DNA of 64,000 bases, from positions 49,404 to 113,403 of the forward strand of contig JBGTGP010000029.1 of the NCBI GenBank assembly GCA_041746735.1. The letters run 5' to 3'. The notes beneath the pieces were generated by a model that searched no databases, was not told the origin of the DNA, and saw only the letters and a list, made by a program, of their open reading frames with translations. The translations under genes and the position numbers were made by a program. This document shows, one piece after another, positions 18,145 through 27,830 of this stretch (the first letter of the stretch is position 1; every line of letters begins with the position of its first letter). Source of the DNA: Opimibacter sp041746735 (GTDB lineage Bacteria > Bacteroidota > Bacteroidia > Chitinophagales > Saprospiraceae).

Positions 18145-19935
18145 TCAATCCAGTTTAAGGACTTCGAGAAAGGTTTTCTGCGGGACTTCTACTGAACCGA
18201 TCTGACGCATTTTCTTTTTCCCTTCCTTTTGTTTTTCGAGAAGCTTGCGCTTACGTGAAATATCACCGCCATAGCATTTGGCGGTAACGTCCTTACGCAT
18301 CGCAGAAATAGTCTCACGGGCTATGATCTTAGCACCAATAGAGGCTTGAATCGCAATCACAAACTGTTGTCTGGGCAGTAAGTCTTTGAGTTTGGCACAG
18401 ATCTTACGACCAAAGGCCTCGGCTTTTTCACGGTGCACAAGCGAAGATAAGGCATCGACAGGCTCGGCATTGAGCCGGATATCCAGCTTGACCAGATCGG
18501 ACTTGCGGTAATCTTTAGGGGCGTAGTCAAAGGAAGCATAGCCGCGTGAGATACTCTTGAGCCGATCGTAAAAGTCAAACACGATTTCCGCCAATGGTAA
18601 ATCAAAACTCAGTTCCACACGGTCAGTAGTCAGATAATGCTGATGCGTGAGAATACCACGTTTCTCCAATCCGAGATTCATAATTGCGCCGATGTACTCT
18701 GGCTTGGTGATGATTTGGGCGTGGATATAGGGCTCTTCAATATACTCAAGGAGGGTAGGATCCGGCAGGTCATTGGGTGTATTAATCACCTGGAGACCGT
18801 GACGTTTTGTAAAAGCTCTATAGGAAACGTTTGGTACAGTCGTAATGACTTCCTGATTGAACTCCCGGCTCAGTCGTTCCTGGATAATTTCGAGATGCAG
18901 CATACCTAAAAATCCGCACCGGAATCCGAAACCTAGCGCTATGGATGTCTCGGGTTCGAAGACCAGACTGGCATCATTGAGCTGAAGTTTCTCCAGACTG
19001 TCACGCAGGTCTTCAAAATCGTCATTGTCGATTGGGTATATCCCCGCGAAAACCATAGGCTTGACATCTTCAAAACCCTTGACGGTTTCGTTGCAGGGAT
19101 TGGCTACTGTCGTTACGGTATCACCGACTTTGATCTCTTTGGATTCCTTGATCCCGGTAATGATATAGCCGACATTACCAGCAGACAACTCCGCTTTGGC
19201 CACCTGGCTCATCTGGAGGATCCCAATTTCATCGGCATCATAATCTTTGCCGGTATTGACAAAACGGATTTTCTCACCTTTTTTCAGAGTGCCATTGAAA
19301 ATGCGTACATAGGCGATGACACCCCGGAAAGAATTAAAAACGGAATCAAAAATCAGCGCCTGCAATGGTGCTGCTGGATCTCCTTTTGGCGAAGGGATAT
19401 GCTCGACGATAGCAGCGAGAATTTTATCCACACCCTCACCGGTCTTGCCGCTGGCCAGAAGTATATCCGACTTAGGAATGCCGACCAGATCGATGATCTG
19501 GTCACTGACCTCATCGATCATGGCATTAGGCATGTCGATCTTGTTCAGGATCGGGATGATCTCCAGATTGTGTTCAATGGCGAGGTAGAGGTTGGAGATA
19601 GTCTGGGCTTGAATCCCCTGCGTACTGTCGACGAGTAGAAGGGCACCTTCACAAGCTGCAATAGACCTGGATACTTCGTAGGAAAAGTCGACGTGCCCCG
19701 GTGTATCGATCAGATTGAGGGTATATTCTTGTCCGTCTGTATGCTGATAGTACAGTTGGATCGCATGGCTCTTGATGGTGATGCCGCGTTCACGTTCCAG
19801 ATCCATATTGTCCAGAGTCTGGGCTACCATATCACGCTTGGAGACGGTTTTGGTAATCTCTAACAGCCTGTCTGACAGGGTACTTTTACCATGGTCAATG
19901 TGGGCGATAACGCAAAAATTGCGGATGTTTTTCAT
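18145..19935 (-). CDS. lepA: Elongation factor 4 (LepA)
   Basis: 596 residues, standard length. GTPase motifs are AHIDHGKST (G1), RGITI (G2), DTPGH (G3) and NKID (G4). The C-terminal LepA-specific region ends YGGDISRKRKLLEKQKEGKK, which is diagnostic. It is a ribosome-associated translational GTPase that helps ribosome biogenesis or rescues stalled ribosomes. The start ATG at 19935 lies only 8 nt behind a perfect TATCTTTG box, so the message is probably leaderless. It is followed 6 nt later by the GT39-like gene. Confidence 0.98.
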   Translation of the reverse strand: MKNIRNFCVIAHIDHGKSTLSDRLLEITKTVSKRDMVAQTLDNMDLERERGITIKSHAIQLYYQHTDGQEYTLNLIDTPGHVDFSYEVSRSIAACEGALLLVDSTQGIQAQTISNLYLAIEHNLEIIPILNKIDMPNAMIDEVSDQIIDLVGIPKSDILLASGKTGEGVDKILAAIVEHIPSPKGDPAAPLQALIFDSVFNSFRGVIAYVRIFNGTLKKGEKIRFVNTGKDYDADEIGILQMSQVAKAELSAGNVGYIITGIKESKEIKVGDTVTTVANPCNETVKGFEDVKPMVFAGIYPIDNDDFEDLRDSLEKLQLNDASLVFEPETSIALGFGFRCGFLGMLHLEIIQERLSREFNQEVITTVPNVSYRAFTKRHGLQVINTPNDLPDPTLLEYIEEPYIHAQIITKPEYIGAIMNLGLEKRGILTHQHYLTTDRVELSFDLPLAEIVFDFYDRLKSISRGYASFDYAPKDYRKSDLVKLDIRLNAEPVDALSSLVHREKAEAFGRKICAKLKDLLPRQQFVIAIQASIGAKIIARETISAMRKDVTAKCYGGDISRKRKLLEKQKEGKKKMRQIGSVEVPQKTFLEVLKLD

Positions 19936-19943
19936 AAGGCCCG

Positions 19944-19979
19944 CAAAGATACGGATAACTTCAGTCGAAGTCTATCAAA
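19944..19979 (-). promoter_or_regulatory. Promoter of lepA, probably leaderless
   Basis: Read on the minus strand: TTTG at 19979-19976, 24 nt spacer, TATCTTTG at 19951-19944, then eight bases to the lepA ATG. The -7 box is perfect. With the usual 4-8 nt to the start site, transcription would begin at or next to the start codon. Confidence 0.7.
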
Positions 19980-19987
19980 TCGGAGTT

Positions 19988-20042
19988 GTGGCAATGGACT
20001 AAGACACCCATTTAATCAACTATCCAGGAGGTCCATTGCCAC
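19988..20042. repeat. 12-bp inverted repeat between lepA and degP-like gene
   Basis: GTGGCAATGGAC (19988-19999) and GTCCATTGCCAC (20031-20042) are perfect reverse complements with 31 nt between. No T run follows on either strand. It could be an inefficient terminator for the DegP-like gene or a binding site upstream of the lepA promoter; I cannot tell which. Confidence 0.4.
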
Positions 20043-20072
20043 TTAGAGTATCGTTTACTGATTCAGGAAAGC

Positions 20073-21503
20073 CTACTTCAGCGCCAGACTATAAGCAAAG
20101 TCCCCGGGATATTCCTCATAGTATCCCTGGAGATAGAGTCCTGGCCCCGCTTCACGAAGTTCTTTTTTGAACTCTTCCATATTTCGGATGACTACCCCAT
20201 TGATCCGGGTGATGATAAATTTTTCCTCCATATTGGCCTGTGCAATCTTGCTGCCTGAAAGAATCCGGTTGACCATCACACCATCGCGGGGAAGACGAGA
20301 CTTTTCGTACGGCAAGAGGTCGCGTACATCCATACCTATGTCAGAGAGAATCACTTCAGGGGCTGTGTTGGGTGAACTGATTTCTGCAGTAGGTGCATTC
20401 CTCGAATCACTCAGCCGGACTTTCGTTTCTTTCTTCTTGCCGGACCGGAGATATTCGAAATGGAGGACATCACCCGGGCGGTGCTGTCCGATCTTACCCA
20501 TAAAATCCGGTGAGGTTACAATACGACGACCATCAATACCCGTGATGATGTCACCGGGCTTGAGGCCGGCTGCATCTGCGGCGCTGGCGGTATTGACCCG
20601 TTCGATGATGACACCCGCCACATCCTGCAGGCCGGATGCTTTAGCAGAGGCGGCATCTACAGGGCGTATGACCACGCCCAGCCATCCGCGTCTGGGCGAA
20701 CCAAATTCCCTGATATCTTCAAGCACCTTTCGGGCAAGGTTCGAAGGCACAGCAAAAGAAAAACCTTCATACTGACCACTGTAAGTCATGATCGCAGTGT
20801 TGATACCCATGAGTCGCCCGCGTGTATCCACGAGAGCCCCACCACTGTTGCCCGGGTTGACCGCAGCATCTGTCTGGATAAATGATTCGATACCGGACTC
20901 ATCAAGTATATTAATGTTACGGGATTTTGCACTGACAATGCCGGCCGTGACGGTCGAATACAAACGGAATGGATTGCCAATGGCGAGGACCCATTCACCA
21001 ACCTGCAGCGAATCGCTATTGCCAAACTGAAGATGGGGTAGTCCTTTCGCATCGACTTTGAGCAGGGCAAGATCTGTAGATGGATCTGAACCAACTTTCT
21101 TGGCCTTGTATTCACGGCCGTCTTCCATCAGCACGGTGATATCATCACCACTTTCAATAACGTGATGATTGGTGGCGATGTATCCGTTGTCCGAAATGAT
21201 CACACCCGAACCGGTGCTGGCACCGGGTGTACGGCGACCAAAATAACTTCCGGTCGTCGCAGTGCCGCGTGTTTCGATATAGACCACGGCTTGTCGGGAT
21301 GCATTAGAGGCCGTCACAAGGTTAGGTGCACCTATGGGGACAGAAACAGTTGCGGAGTTGTCCGACGGGGAGTAATTGGTCAATACCATCCGGGGTGCGG
21401 CCGCTTCAATGATAATGGCCTGGGGTTGAATAAGGGCAAAAAGTCCAAGCGCTAGCGCGGTGCTCAATGCGCCGGTAAGGATAAATGGTGCGTACGTCTT
21501 CAT
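20073..21503 (-). CDS. degP: DegP/HtrA-type periplasmic serine protease
   Basis: 476 residues from the ATG at 21503, which directly precedes a signal peptide or anchor helix; the reading frame open upstream to 21620 has no such sense. The trypsin-like domain has H114 (TNHHV), D144 (STDLALL) and S220 (NPGNSGGAL). Two PDZ domains follow, about 255-350 and 385-470, the first with GWLGV, the second diverged. The enzyme degrades or refolds damaged envelope proteins. A hydrophobic N-terminus without a clear cleavage site leaves soluble versus anchored open. The gene is alone in its unit. Confidence 0.93.
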   Translation of the reverse strand: MKTYAPFILTGALSTALALGLFALIQPQAIIIEAAAPRMVLTNYSPSDNSATVSVPIGAPNLVTASNASRQAVVYIETRGTATTGSYFGRRTPGASTGSGVIISDNGYIATNHHVIESGDDITVLMEDGREYKAKKVGSDPSTDLALLKVDAKGLPHLQFGNSDSLQVGEWVLAIGNPFRLYSTVTAGIVSAKSRNINILDESGIESFIQTDAAVNPGNSGGALVDTRGRLMGINTAIMTYSGQYEGFSFAVPSNLARKVLEDIREFGSPRRGWLGVVIRPVDAASAKASGLQDVAGVIIERVNTASAADAAGLKPGDIITGIDGRRIVTSPDFMGKIGQHRPGDVLHFEYLRSGKKKETKVRLSDSRNAPTAEISSPNTAPEVILSDIGMDVRDLLPYEKSRLPRDGVMVNRILSGSKIAQANMEEKFIITRINGVVIRNMEEFKKELREAGPGLYLQGYYEEYPGDFAYSLALK

Positions 21504-21707
21504 GGCCGGTCGTGATTTCAGATAAGAAATATAAGATTGAAAACTGATGAAAGTTGTAAAACATTGTATCAGGTCTCCGGATTGCGATGCTAAATATATC
21601 TTAACATCGAGTCTGAACAAGCATCATGATGTCCTCAATGCCTGGGTTAAACATAGCATTTCGCAGATTGATAAATCTAAGATATGATGCTGATCCTCTC
21701 AGAACTG

Positions 21708-21715
21708 TATTTTTG
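21708..21715 (+). promoter_or_regulatory. -7 element upstream of dapF
   Basis: TATTTTTG matches TAnnTTTG and lies 17 nt before the dapF ATG. No good TTG is found at the expected -33 distance. Confidence 0.5.
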
Positions 21716-21732
21716 TAATCAAATTTGCATTC

Positions 21733-22533
21733 ATGTCTGTTCTTCACTTTTCCAAATATCATGGCGCTGGCAATGACTTCATCATGGTCGACGACCGTAC
21801 AGGCAGATGGGGAGAAACGCTGACCACAGCACAGATTTCTCAATTATGTCACCGGAGATTCGGCATCGGCGCGGATGGGTTGATCCTGGTGCAAGAGAGC
21901 CCAGATGGGAGTGACTTTTTCATGCGATATTTCAATGCGGACGGACGCACCAGCACCTTTTGTGGCAATGGGGGCAGATGCATTGTAGCTTATGCCGGCA
22001 CCCTGGGTCTTCATACAGGTTCGTGCAGTTTCCTCGGTACCGACGGGATGCATCATGGCTATATCCTGCCGGATGGCCGTGTGATGATTTCCATGACGGA
22101 TGTGGAAGAAGTAAACCGATTGCATCCGGGAGCGCTGACGTTGTATACCGGATCGCCGCATTATGTCACATTTACAGATACGTTGGAAGCGCTGGATGTC
22201 GTGCAGCAGGGCAGGGCCGTGCGTTATGGGCCTGAATTTGGAGAGGCAGGTATCAATGTCAATTTTGTTCAGGCCATATCTCCTGGCGAGATCCGGGTAC
22301 GGACCTACGAAAGAGGTGTGGAGGATGAGACCTTTGCCTGTGGTACCGGTGTCGTAGCCGCAGCCATTGCCACCTGTGTGCAGGAGGACAGCAGTCTTAC
22401 ACAATGGCAGGTACAGGCCAGGGGTGGTGATTTGCTGGTGGATTTTGAAAGAAAAGGGCCACTGCACTTTGCCGGGGTGCGGCTCACAGGCCCGGCTGTA
22501 GAGGTATTTACCGGATCAGTAAAACTCCTATAG
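21733..22533 (+). CDS. dapF: Diaminopimelate epimerase
   Basis: 266 residues, usual length. The two catalytic cysteines are C77 in CGNGGRC and the later one in TFACGTG, both flanked by the family glycine loops. The N-terminus FSKYHGAGNDF is typical. It converts LL- to meso-diaminopimelate, the step before lysine and peptidoglycan cross-linking precursor formation. No other lysine gene is adjacent. A TATTTTTG box lies just upstream. Confidence 0.97.
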   Translation: MSVLHFSKYHGAGNDFIMVDDRTGRWGETLTTAQISQLCHRRFGIGADGLILVQESPDGSDFFMRYFNADGRTSTFCGNGGRCIVAYAGTLGLHTGSCSFLGTDGMHHGYILPDGRVMISMTDVEEVNRLHPGALTLYTGSPHYVTFTDTLEALDVVQQGRAVRYGPEFGEAGINVNFVQAISPGEIRVRTYERGVEDETFACGTGVVAAAIATCVQEDSSLTQWQVQARGGDLLVDFERKGPLHFAGVRLTGPAVEVFTGSVKLL

Positions 22534-22671
22534 AAGCAGATGAGATCAGCCGGCCCACTTTTAGAGTCAGGTAGTTAATAGTGGTTACCCATGGAATTCT
22601 TCTTTCCATATCGAAGGGATTCTGGAATATGATTTTTTCCAACATTCATCACAAATGATCCGGAAAGAAGC

Positions 22672-22992
22672 TTATTCTTCCTCGACTGTCCATTGACCGA
22701 GCAATGCCCGCATTTCATTGACGGCATGTGAGTCAGCAGCCTTTATACCTTCATCGATGCCTTGTCGGAGCAGGCGCAACCCTTCGGTACGATTGCCGGC
22801 TTCGAGTAGCAGTTTGGCATAATGGTAGTAAGTGGCGATGTAGTCCGGATGTTGCCCGACAAGATGCTCATACATGAGCAGCGCCTGAAGCGTATTATGG
22901 AATTTTTCATGTTCACGGGCCAGCGCAAAAATGAGAAAGGGGTCATCAGGACTTTCGTCTAAGAGGGCTTCAAGATCCTGTATACGTGACAT
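22672..22992 (-). CDS. Small TPR-like protein
   Basis: About 106 residues from ATG 22992; the upstream in-frame start at 23040 adds a Leu-rich leader without a clear function and is not preferred. The sequence DPFLIFALAREHEKFHNTLQAL and the following HPDYIATYYHYAKLLLEAGN block are tetratricopeptide helices (two repeats). It is probably cytoplasmic and involved in protein binding. It converges on dapF. No more specific role can be given. Confidence 0.8.
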   Translation of the reverse strand: MSRIQDLEALLDESPDDPFLIFALAREHEKFHNTLQALLMYEHLVGQHPDYIATYYHYAKLLLEAGNRTEGLRLLRQGIDEGIKAADSHAVNEMRALLGQWTVEEE

Positions 22993-23171
22993 GGCGTTAT
23001 TTGGATGCTCGCTTAATGGTAATCTCAAGAGAGTCAGCAAAAGTAGTCACAATTCATCCAGCACCAAACGAAGAAGGGCTTAGGATAACTTCTCAGGCAT
23101 CATCGACCTAATCCATCCACCGACGACGGTTTTTCCGATTTTATATCTTTAAGCGATAAATCACTTTTAAC

Positions 23172-25154
23172 ATGCGTATTTCACATCTGTTTTTCTTCCT
23201 TTTACTCCTCCGTGTTTCCGGCATAGAAGCCCAGACTAAGCGGGGAATGACACCCATCGATGTTGCCAGCCTCAAAATGACGGGTAGCGCTGTTCTTTCA
23301 CCCGATGGACGATTGGTCGCCTATACCCTACGGGTCCAGCCTGATCCAAAAGTGGAGAATAAACCTGCCCGCCTGGAACTCCATGTTTATAACACAGAGA
23401 CTGATCAATCATCTCCATTTGTGACCAGAGGGAGTGTCAGGAACCCCTCTTTTCGGCCGGCACATGATGTGGTCACTTTCCTCAACCGATTGGGTGACGA
23501 CAAACTGACAGGGCTGTACCAGATCGGCCTCCATGGAGGAGAAGCTTCCATGCTCTTTCAACATGAAACATCGATTACCCAGTATCAATGGTCTCCTGAT
23601 GGAAAGACCCTGGCATTTATCGCCACGAAACCCGCAGTGAAAGTCAAATCCGATCTGCCGTATACCCCAGAACTGTATGAGCAACAAACCAGTCCCCAGC
23701 GGGCATTTGTAGTGCAGCCCGGAACAGGCCAGCCGGTAGAATTGAAAGAGGAGGGACATTTTACCTCTATCGAATGGAGTCCGGACGGGACCAAGGTCCT
23801 TTGCGCCGTATCCCCGACGCCCCTGGTCGATGATGTCCTGATGGCACAAAAGCTTAAAATCTTTGAGACCTCATCTGGAAAGTTGATCAATACGATAGCA
23901 CATGCCGGCAAACTGGGCGATGCCAAATGGAGCCCGGATAGCAGGCAGGTGGCTTTTATCGGCGGTGCAGACCTGCATGATCCCATCGCCGGAAGGCTCT
24001 TCGTCGCCGGTACCGTGAGTGGCAAACCCTTGCAACTACACGCGGGGTGGGAAGGTATGTTTGAGCAAATCCAATGGAAGAATTCTAACCAGATTCATTT
24101 TATGGGAAGTGAAAGTGTTGAATCTGTGTTTGGTACGATTACACCTGAGGCGAAAGCAAAACCCAGCTTCACTCCTGTAGAGAAAGGGTGGAGTATCAAT
24201 CAGTTTGATCTTCATCCAGACGGAACAGTGGTATTTATTGCGGATAGTTACAATCATCCACCTGAATTATTTATAGATATAAAAGGACAGGGAAGCCGGA
24301 GAAGAGTGACCCATAGTAATCCCTGGCTGGCTGATATTGAGTTTGGGCGACAGGAAGTGGTGCGCTACAAAGCGCAGGATGGCCTTGAGATTGATGGCCT
24401 CCTTATACGTCCGGTCGGTGAGGAATCCGGCAAGAAGTATCCGTTGATCACGATTGTGCATGGCGGGCCGGAGGCTCATTTTAATAATGGATGGCTGACC
24501 GGATACTCCAATGCAGGCCAGGTCGGTTCGGCTGAAGGGTATGCCGTGTTTTATCCTAACTATCGTGGCAGTACCGGAAGAGGTCTGGCCTTTATCCTGA
24601 CGAGCCAGGGAGATGCAGCCGGAAAGGAGTTTGATGATGTAGTCGATGGTGTGGATTATCTGATCAGTACGGGTCTGGTGGATAAAGATAAGGTAGGCGT
24701 CACCGGCGGATCGTACGGGGGGTATGCCACCGGGTGGTTTGCCACACGGTATTCGGAGCGGTTTGCTGCCGGAGTGATGTTTGTCGGTATCAGCAACAAA
24801 GTCTCCAAATGGGGCACCACCGATATCCCCAATGAAGAGTATCTCGTTCATGCCCGGAAATGGGTCTATGAGGATTATGATTTCTTCCTGAAGCGAAGTC
24901 CTGTCTATTATGCAGACCAGTGCAAGACACCTCTGCTCATCATGCATGGCAAGGAAGATACACGTGTGCATCCATCCCAATCTATGGAACTCTATCGCCA
25001 CATTAAAAGCAGAACAGAGACTCCCGTGGAGCTTGTCTTCTATCCGGGTGAAGGTCATGGAAATGCTAATGCCACTGCCCGATATGATTATAATCTCCGG
25101 ATGATGGCCTGGTTTGACAAATATCTAAAAGGTATAGACTGCAGCAGATCCTGA
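23172..25154 (+). CDS. S9 family prolyl oligopeptidase-type peptidase
   Basis: 660 residues with a signal peptide (cleavage near GIEAQ). The first about 380 residues form a beta-propeller with repeated WSPDG-type blades; the last about 270 residues are the alpha/beta hydrolase domain with S514 (GGSYGG), D596 (KEDTRV) and H629 (GEGHGN). The architecture is that of acylaminoacyl or dipeptidyl peptidases, which cleave short peptides in the periplasm. It has no T9SS tail. A TATCTTTA element just upstream could be its -7 box. Substrate preference cannot be read from the sequence. Confidence 0.94.
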   Translation: MRISHLFFFLLLLRVSGIEAQTKRGMTPIDVASLKMTGSAVLSPDGRLVAYTLRVQPDPKVENKPARLELHVYNTETDQSSPFVTRGSVRNPSFRPAHDVVTFLNRLGDDKLTGLYQIGLHGGEASMLFQHETSITQYQWSPDGKTLAFIATKPAVKVKSDLPYTPELYEQQTSPQRAFVVQPGTGQPVELKEEGHFTSIEWSPDGTKVLCAVSPTPLVDDVLMAQKLKIFETSSGKLINTIAHAGKLGDAKWSPDSRQVAFIGGADLHDPIAGRLFVAGTVSGKPLQLHAGWEGMFEQIQWKNSNQIHFMGSESVESVFGTITPEAKAKPSFTPVEKGWSINQFDLHPDGTVVFIADSYNHPPELFIDIKGQGSRRRVTHSNPWLADIEFGRQEVVRYKAQDGLEIDGLLIRPVGEESGKKYPLITIVHGGPEAHFNNGWLTGYSNAGQVGSAEGYAVFYPNYRGSTGRGLAFILTSQGDAAGKEFDDVVDGVDYLISTGLVDKDKVGVTGGSYGGYATGWFATRYSERFAAGVMFVGISNKVSKWGTTDIPNEEYLVHARKWVYEDYDFFLKRSPVYYADQCKTPLLIMHGKEDTRVHPSQSMELYRHIKSRTETPVELVFYPGEGHGNANATARYDYNLRMMAWFDKYLKGIDCSRS

Positions 25155-25196
25155 CCAGGATGGTCCATGCCGAGGTAGGGTATCTTTTAATTCCTT

Positions 25197-25263
25197 CCTA
25201 CACATAATCAGGCACTTAGCAGACAGATTTCGCTTTGTTTTTTGTGTAGGGGTCTATTTTTTT
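25197..25263 (+). terminator. Possible terminator after the S9 peptidase
   Basis: CCTACACA (25197-25204) pairs with TGTGTAGG (25243-25250) across a 38-nt loop, then GGTCTATTTTTTT follows. The loop is long, so the call is weak. The rest of the 200-bp gap shows nothing else except the etfB -7 box. Confidence 0.4.
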
Positions 25264-25319
25264 AAAGATGATTCCCTTGGCCTGGTGGCACTGACAGGGG
25301 CTTTAGGGCCTCAATTTTA

Positions 25320-25327
25320 TACCTTTG
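25320..25327 (+). promoter_or_regulatory. -7 element upstream of etfB
   Basis: TACCTTTG fits TAnnTTTG and lies 27 nt before the etfB start. The -33 partner is not clear. Confidence 0.55.
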
Positions 25328-25354
25328 TGCCGGATACGATAATCAGCATCTTGT

Positions 25355-26095
25355 ATGAAACTATTGGTTGCCATCAGTCAGACACCAGAGACCACAGCCC
25401 GCATAGCCTTTAAGGATGGCGGGACAGCTTTTGATTCGACCGGTGTCAATTATATCATGAACCCGTATGACGAGTGGTATGCGCTGGTCCGCGCTCTTGA
25501 ACTGAAAGAAGAAAAGGGAGGTACAGTCACGGTGATCCATTGCGGACCCGCGACAAATGATGTCACCCTCAGAAAAGCATTGGCGATCGGGGCGGATGAT
25601 GCCATCCGGGTGGAGATGGAGCCGGCCTCAGCTTATTCGGTAGCGCACGAGATAGCTGCGCATGCTGCCGATGCCGGGTATGATCTGATATTGACCGGAA
25701 AAGAAACCATCGACTTTAATGGAGCTCTTGTTGGGAGTATGGTAGCGGGACTACTGGATCTTCCGTTTATTTCACACGTCAGTAAGATGGTGATGCAGGG
25801 TGATACAGTACTTGTAACGCGTGACATCGAGGGAGGCGTTGAGGAAATAGAAGTGTCCGGACCTTTTGTCCTCAGTGCTGCAAAAGGATTGGCGGAACAG
25901 CGTATTCCCAATATGCGGGGTATCATGTCCGCCAAAACGAAACCGCTGCAGGTTGTTTCTCCGGTTGGAACTGATTTGCCAGATCGGCATATCCGTTTTA
26001 GTGTACCACCAGCTAAATCCGCTGTCAAAATGATCGATCCCTCCGATATGGACACGTTGGTACGTCTGCTTCACGAAGAAGCCAAAGTGATTTGA
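25355..26095 (+). CDS. etfB: Electron transfer flavoprotein beta subunit
   Basis: 246 residues, normal length. The nucleotide-binding region contains MNPYDEWYALVRALELKE and the family motif ADDAIRVE; DLILTGKETIDFNGA follows. EtfB holds AMP and pairs with EtfA, which binds FAD, to carry electrons from acyl-CoA or other dehydrogenases to the membrane quinone pool. etfA follows 30 nt downstream. No acyl-CoA dehydrogenase or ETF-quinone oxidoreductase is in the window, so the electron donor is encoded elsewhere. Confidence 0.96.
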   Translation: MKLLVAISQTPETTARIAFKDGGTAFDSTGVNYIMNPYDEWYALVRALELKEEKGGTVTVIHCGPATNDVTLRKALAIGADDAIRVEMEPASAYSVAHEIAAHAADAGYDLILTGKETIDFNGALVGSMVAGLLDLPFISHVSKMVMQGDTVLVTRDIEGGVEEIEVSGPFVLSAAKGLAEQRIPNMRGIMSAKTKPLQVVSPVGTDLPDRHIRFSVPPAKSAVKMIDPSDMDTLVRLLHEEAKVI

Positions 26096-26125
26096 TCAAG
26101 CAACCCATTTGAAAACAGTATCGAT

Positions 26126-27091
26126 ATGATTCTTGTATTTGCAGAGACACAGGAGGGAAAAGTGAAAAAATCGGCTTTTGAAGCTGTGTATTACGGAGCT
26201 AAGGTGGCGGCAGACCAGGGTACTACTTGTACTGCTCTCCTTCTGGGGCAGGCTGCTGATGGTGGTCATCTTGGGAGGTATGGGGCAAGTGAAGTCCTTC
26301 AGGTTGATCATCCTTCTTTATCGGCTTTTGACAGCAGTACCTTCTCCAAAGTACTGGCCTCTGTCGCTCAGGATAAGAAAGCTACGCTGGTCATCCTTCC
26401 TGACAGCGCCAATGGCAAAAGTATGCTCGGCCAGGTTGCCATACTGTTGAAAGCTGGTGCAATACGCGGCGCGAATGCGCTGCCGGAAATAAAGGAAGGC
26501 GGAATGGAGATAGGGCGGGCAGTGTTCTCGGGTAAAGCGTTTGCAATCTGCCGGGTAGATACCGGCGTAGCGGTCATTTCCCTTGCCGGAAATACATTGA
26601 AACCAGTTGCTGAAGGAAATGAGGTTGTTGTAAAAAAGGTAGAGACAGTTGTGCCTTCACCACGGACCCGGGTCGTCAATGTCAGACGAACCACCGGCAT
26701 TGTACCCCTTCCGGAAGCCGAAATTGTTGTTTCTGCCGGCCGGGGGATGAAAGATCCGTCTAATTGGGGTCTGGTCGAAGAACTGGCGGAAGTCCTGGGC
26801 GCTACGACCGCATGTTCGAGACCCGTCGCCGATAGTGGCTGGAGACCGCATCATGAGCATGTAGGACAGACAGGTATTGCGATCAGGCCGAATCTGTATA
26901 TCGCCATCGGGATATCCGGCGCCATCCAGCATCTGGCCGGAGTCAATAGCTCCAAGGTCATCGTCGTCATCAACAAAGACCCTGAAGCGCCGTTTTTTAA
27001 AGCCGCAGACTATGGCGTAGCAGGTGATTTATTTGAAGTGGTGCCGCAACTGACACTGGCGCTCAAGCGTTTCAAGGAAGCACATCATTGA
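26126..27091 (+). CDS. etfA: Electron transfer flavoprotein alpha subunit
   Basis: 321 residues. The C-terminal FAD-binding domain is clear: SAGRGMKDPSNW, CSRPVADSGW, the GQTG loop, LYIAIGISGAIQHLAG and INKDPEAPFF. The N-terminal domain is of the ETF alpha type. It forms a heterodimer with the product of the gene upstream. The transcript ends in a strong terminator 16 nt after the stop. Confidence 0.97.
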   Translation: MILVFAETQEGKVKKSAFEAVYYGAKVAADQGTTCTALLLGQAADGGHLGRYGASEVLQVDHPSLSAFDSSTFSKVLASVAQDKKATLVILPDSANGKSMLGQVAILLKAGAIRGANALPEIKEGGMEIGRAVFSGKAFAICRVDTGVAVISLAGNTLKPVAEGNEVVVKKVETVVPSPRTRVVNVRRTTGIVPLPEAEIVVSAGRGMKDPSNWGLVEELAEVLGATTACSRPVADSGWRPHHEHVGQTGIAIRPNLYIAIGISGAIQHLAGVNSSKVIVVINKDPEAPFFKAADYGVAGDLFEVVPQLTLALKRFKEAHH

Positions 27092-27106
27092 CAAATGGTT
27101 ATTGCA

Positions 27107-27142
27107 GATATGGAAACCCGCGGGGTTTCTATATCATTTTTA
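27107..27142 (+). terminator. Rho-independent terminator of etfBA
   Basis: GATATGGAAACCC (27107-27119) and GGGTTTCTATATC (27123-27135) form a 13-bp stem with one G-T pair and a 3-nt loop, followed by ATTTTTATATAT. Confidence 0.88.
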
Positions 27143-27170
27143 TATATATTTCTAACTTGTTGAACCATAG

Positions 27171-27773
27171 GTGGAAAAGATTGAACTCTATATAGTCACC
27201 CTGACCCATAGTGTCACCCAGTCCAGCAATTATGCCGTGGTCATGGGAGAAGTGGATGGCAACCGCCGTCTGCCGATTGTCATTGGGGGGTTTGAAGCAC
27301 AGGCGATAGCAGTGGCAATGGAGGGGATGACCCCGACCCGTCCCCTGACACACGATCTGCTCAAAAATATTTTGGACACCTTTGAAATCGAAGTCACCGA
27401 GATCCTGATCAATAACCTGATCGAAGGGGTTTTTCATGCACGTATTGTCTGCATGCAACACGGGCGGGAGTTTGAAATTGATTCCCGAACGTCAGATGCT
27501 ATCGCTATGGCCGTACGGTATGGTTGCCCGATTTTTACCTATGAGTTTATCCTCGATGCTGCCGGCGTCCGGATCGAAGAACCACAACCCGGAGAGTCCG
27601 AAGAAGAAGAAGCCACCGAGGAAAGCAAGCCTAAGCGTCGCCGTCGAGGGTATACCGAATACTCCATAGATGACCTCACAGCGATGCTGGACAAAGTGAT
27701 CGGCGAAGAAGATTATGAAAAAGCCGCCAAAATCCGGGATGAAATCAATCGCAGAAAAGAAGAAGGTAGTTAA
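27171..27773 (+). CDS. DUF151 bifunctional nuclease family protein with UVR motif
   Basis: 200 residues starting at GTG 27171. Residues about 1-135 are the DUF151 domain (RRLPIVIGGFEAQAIA, PLTHDLL, RTSDAIAMA), the fold of the plant and Thermotoga bifunctional nuclease. A Glu-rich, Lys/Arg-rich linker leads to a C-terminal UVR motif (DDLTAMLDKVIGEEDYEKAA), a helical hairpin found in UvrB and UvrC. Weak RNase and DNase activity has been reported for the family; the true role is unclear. This two-part layout is typical for Bacteroidota. It stands alone. Confidence 0.92.
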   Translation: MEKIELYIVTLTHSVTQSSNYAVVMGEVDGNRRLPIVIGGFEAQAIAVAMEGMTPTRPLTHDLLKNILDTFEIEVTEILINNLIEGVFHARIVCMQHGREFEIDSRTSDAIAMAVRYGCPIFTYEFILDAAGVRIEEPQPGESEEEEATEESKPKRRRRGYTEYSIDDLTAMLDKVIGEEDYEKAAKIRDEINRRKEEGS

Positions 27774-27830
27774 GTCATTGCCAAATGTGAATCTTCCGAA
27801 AAACTAATTTCAACTGCCTGAGCTGAATTT

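Noticed and set aside
20167..20775. 202-aa open frame antisense to the DegP-like gene
   Set aside because: Shadow frame, Ser/Arg/Pro-rich as expected for antisense of GC-rich codons.
24267..25058. 263-aa open frame antisense to the S9 peptidase
   Set aside because: Shadow frame; the sense gene has all catalytic motifs.
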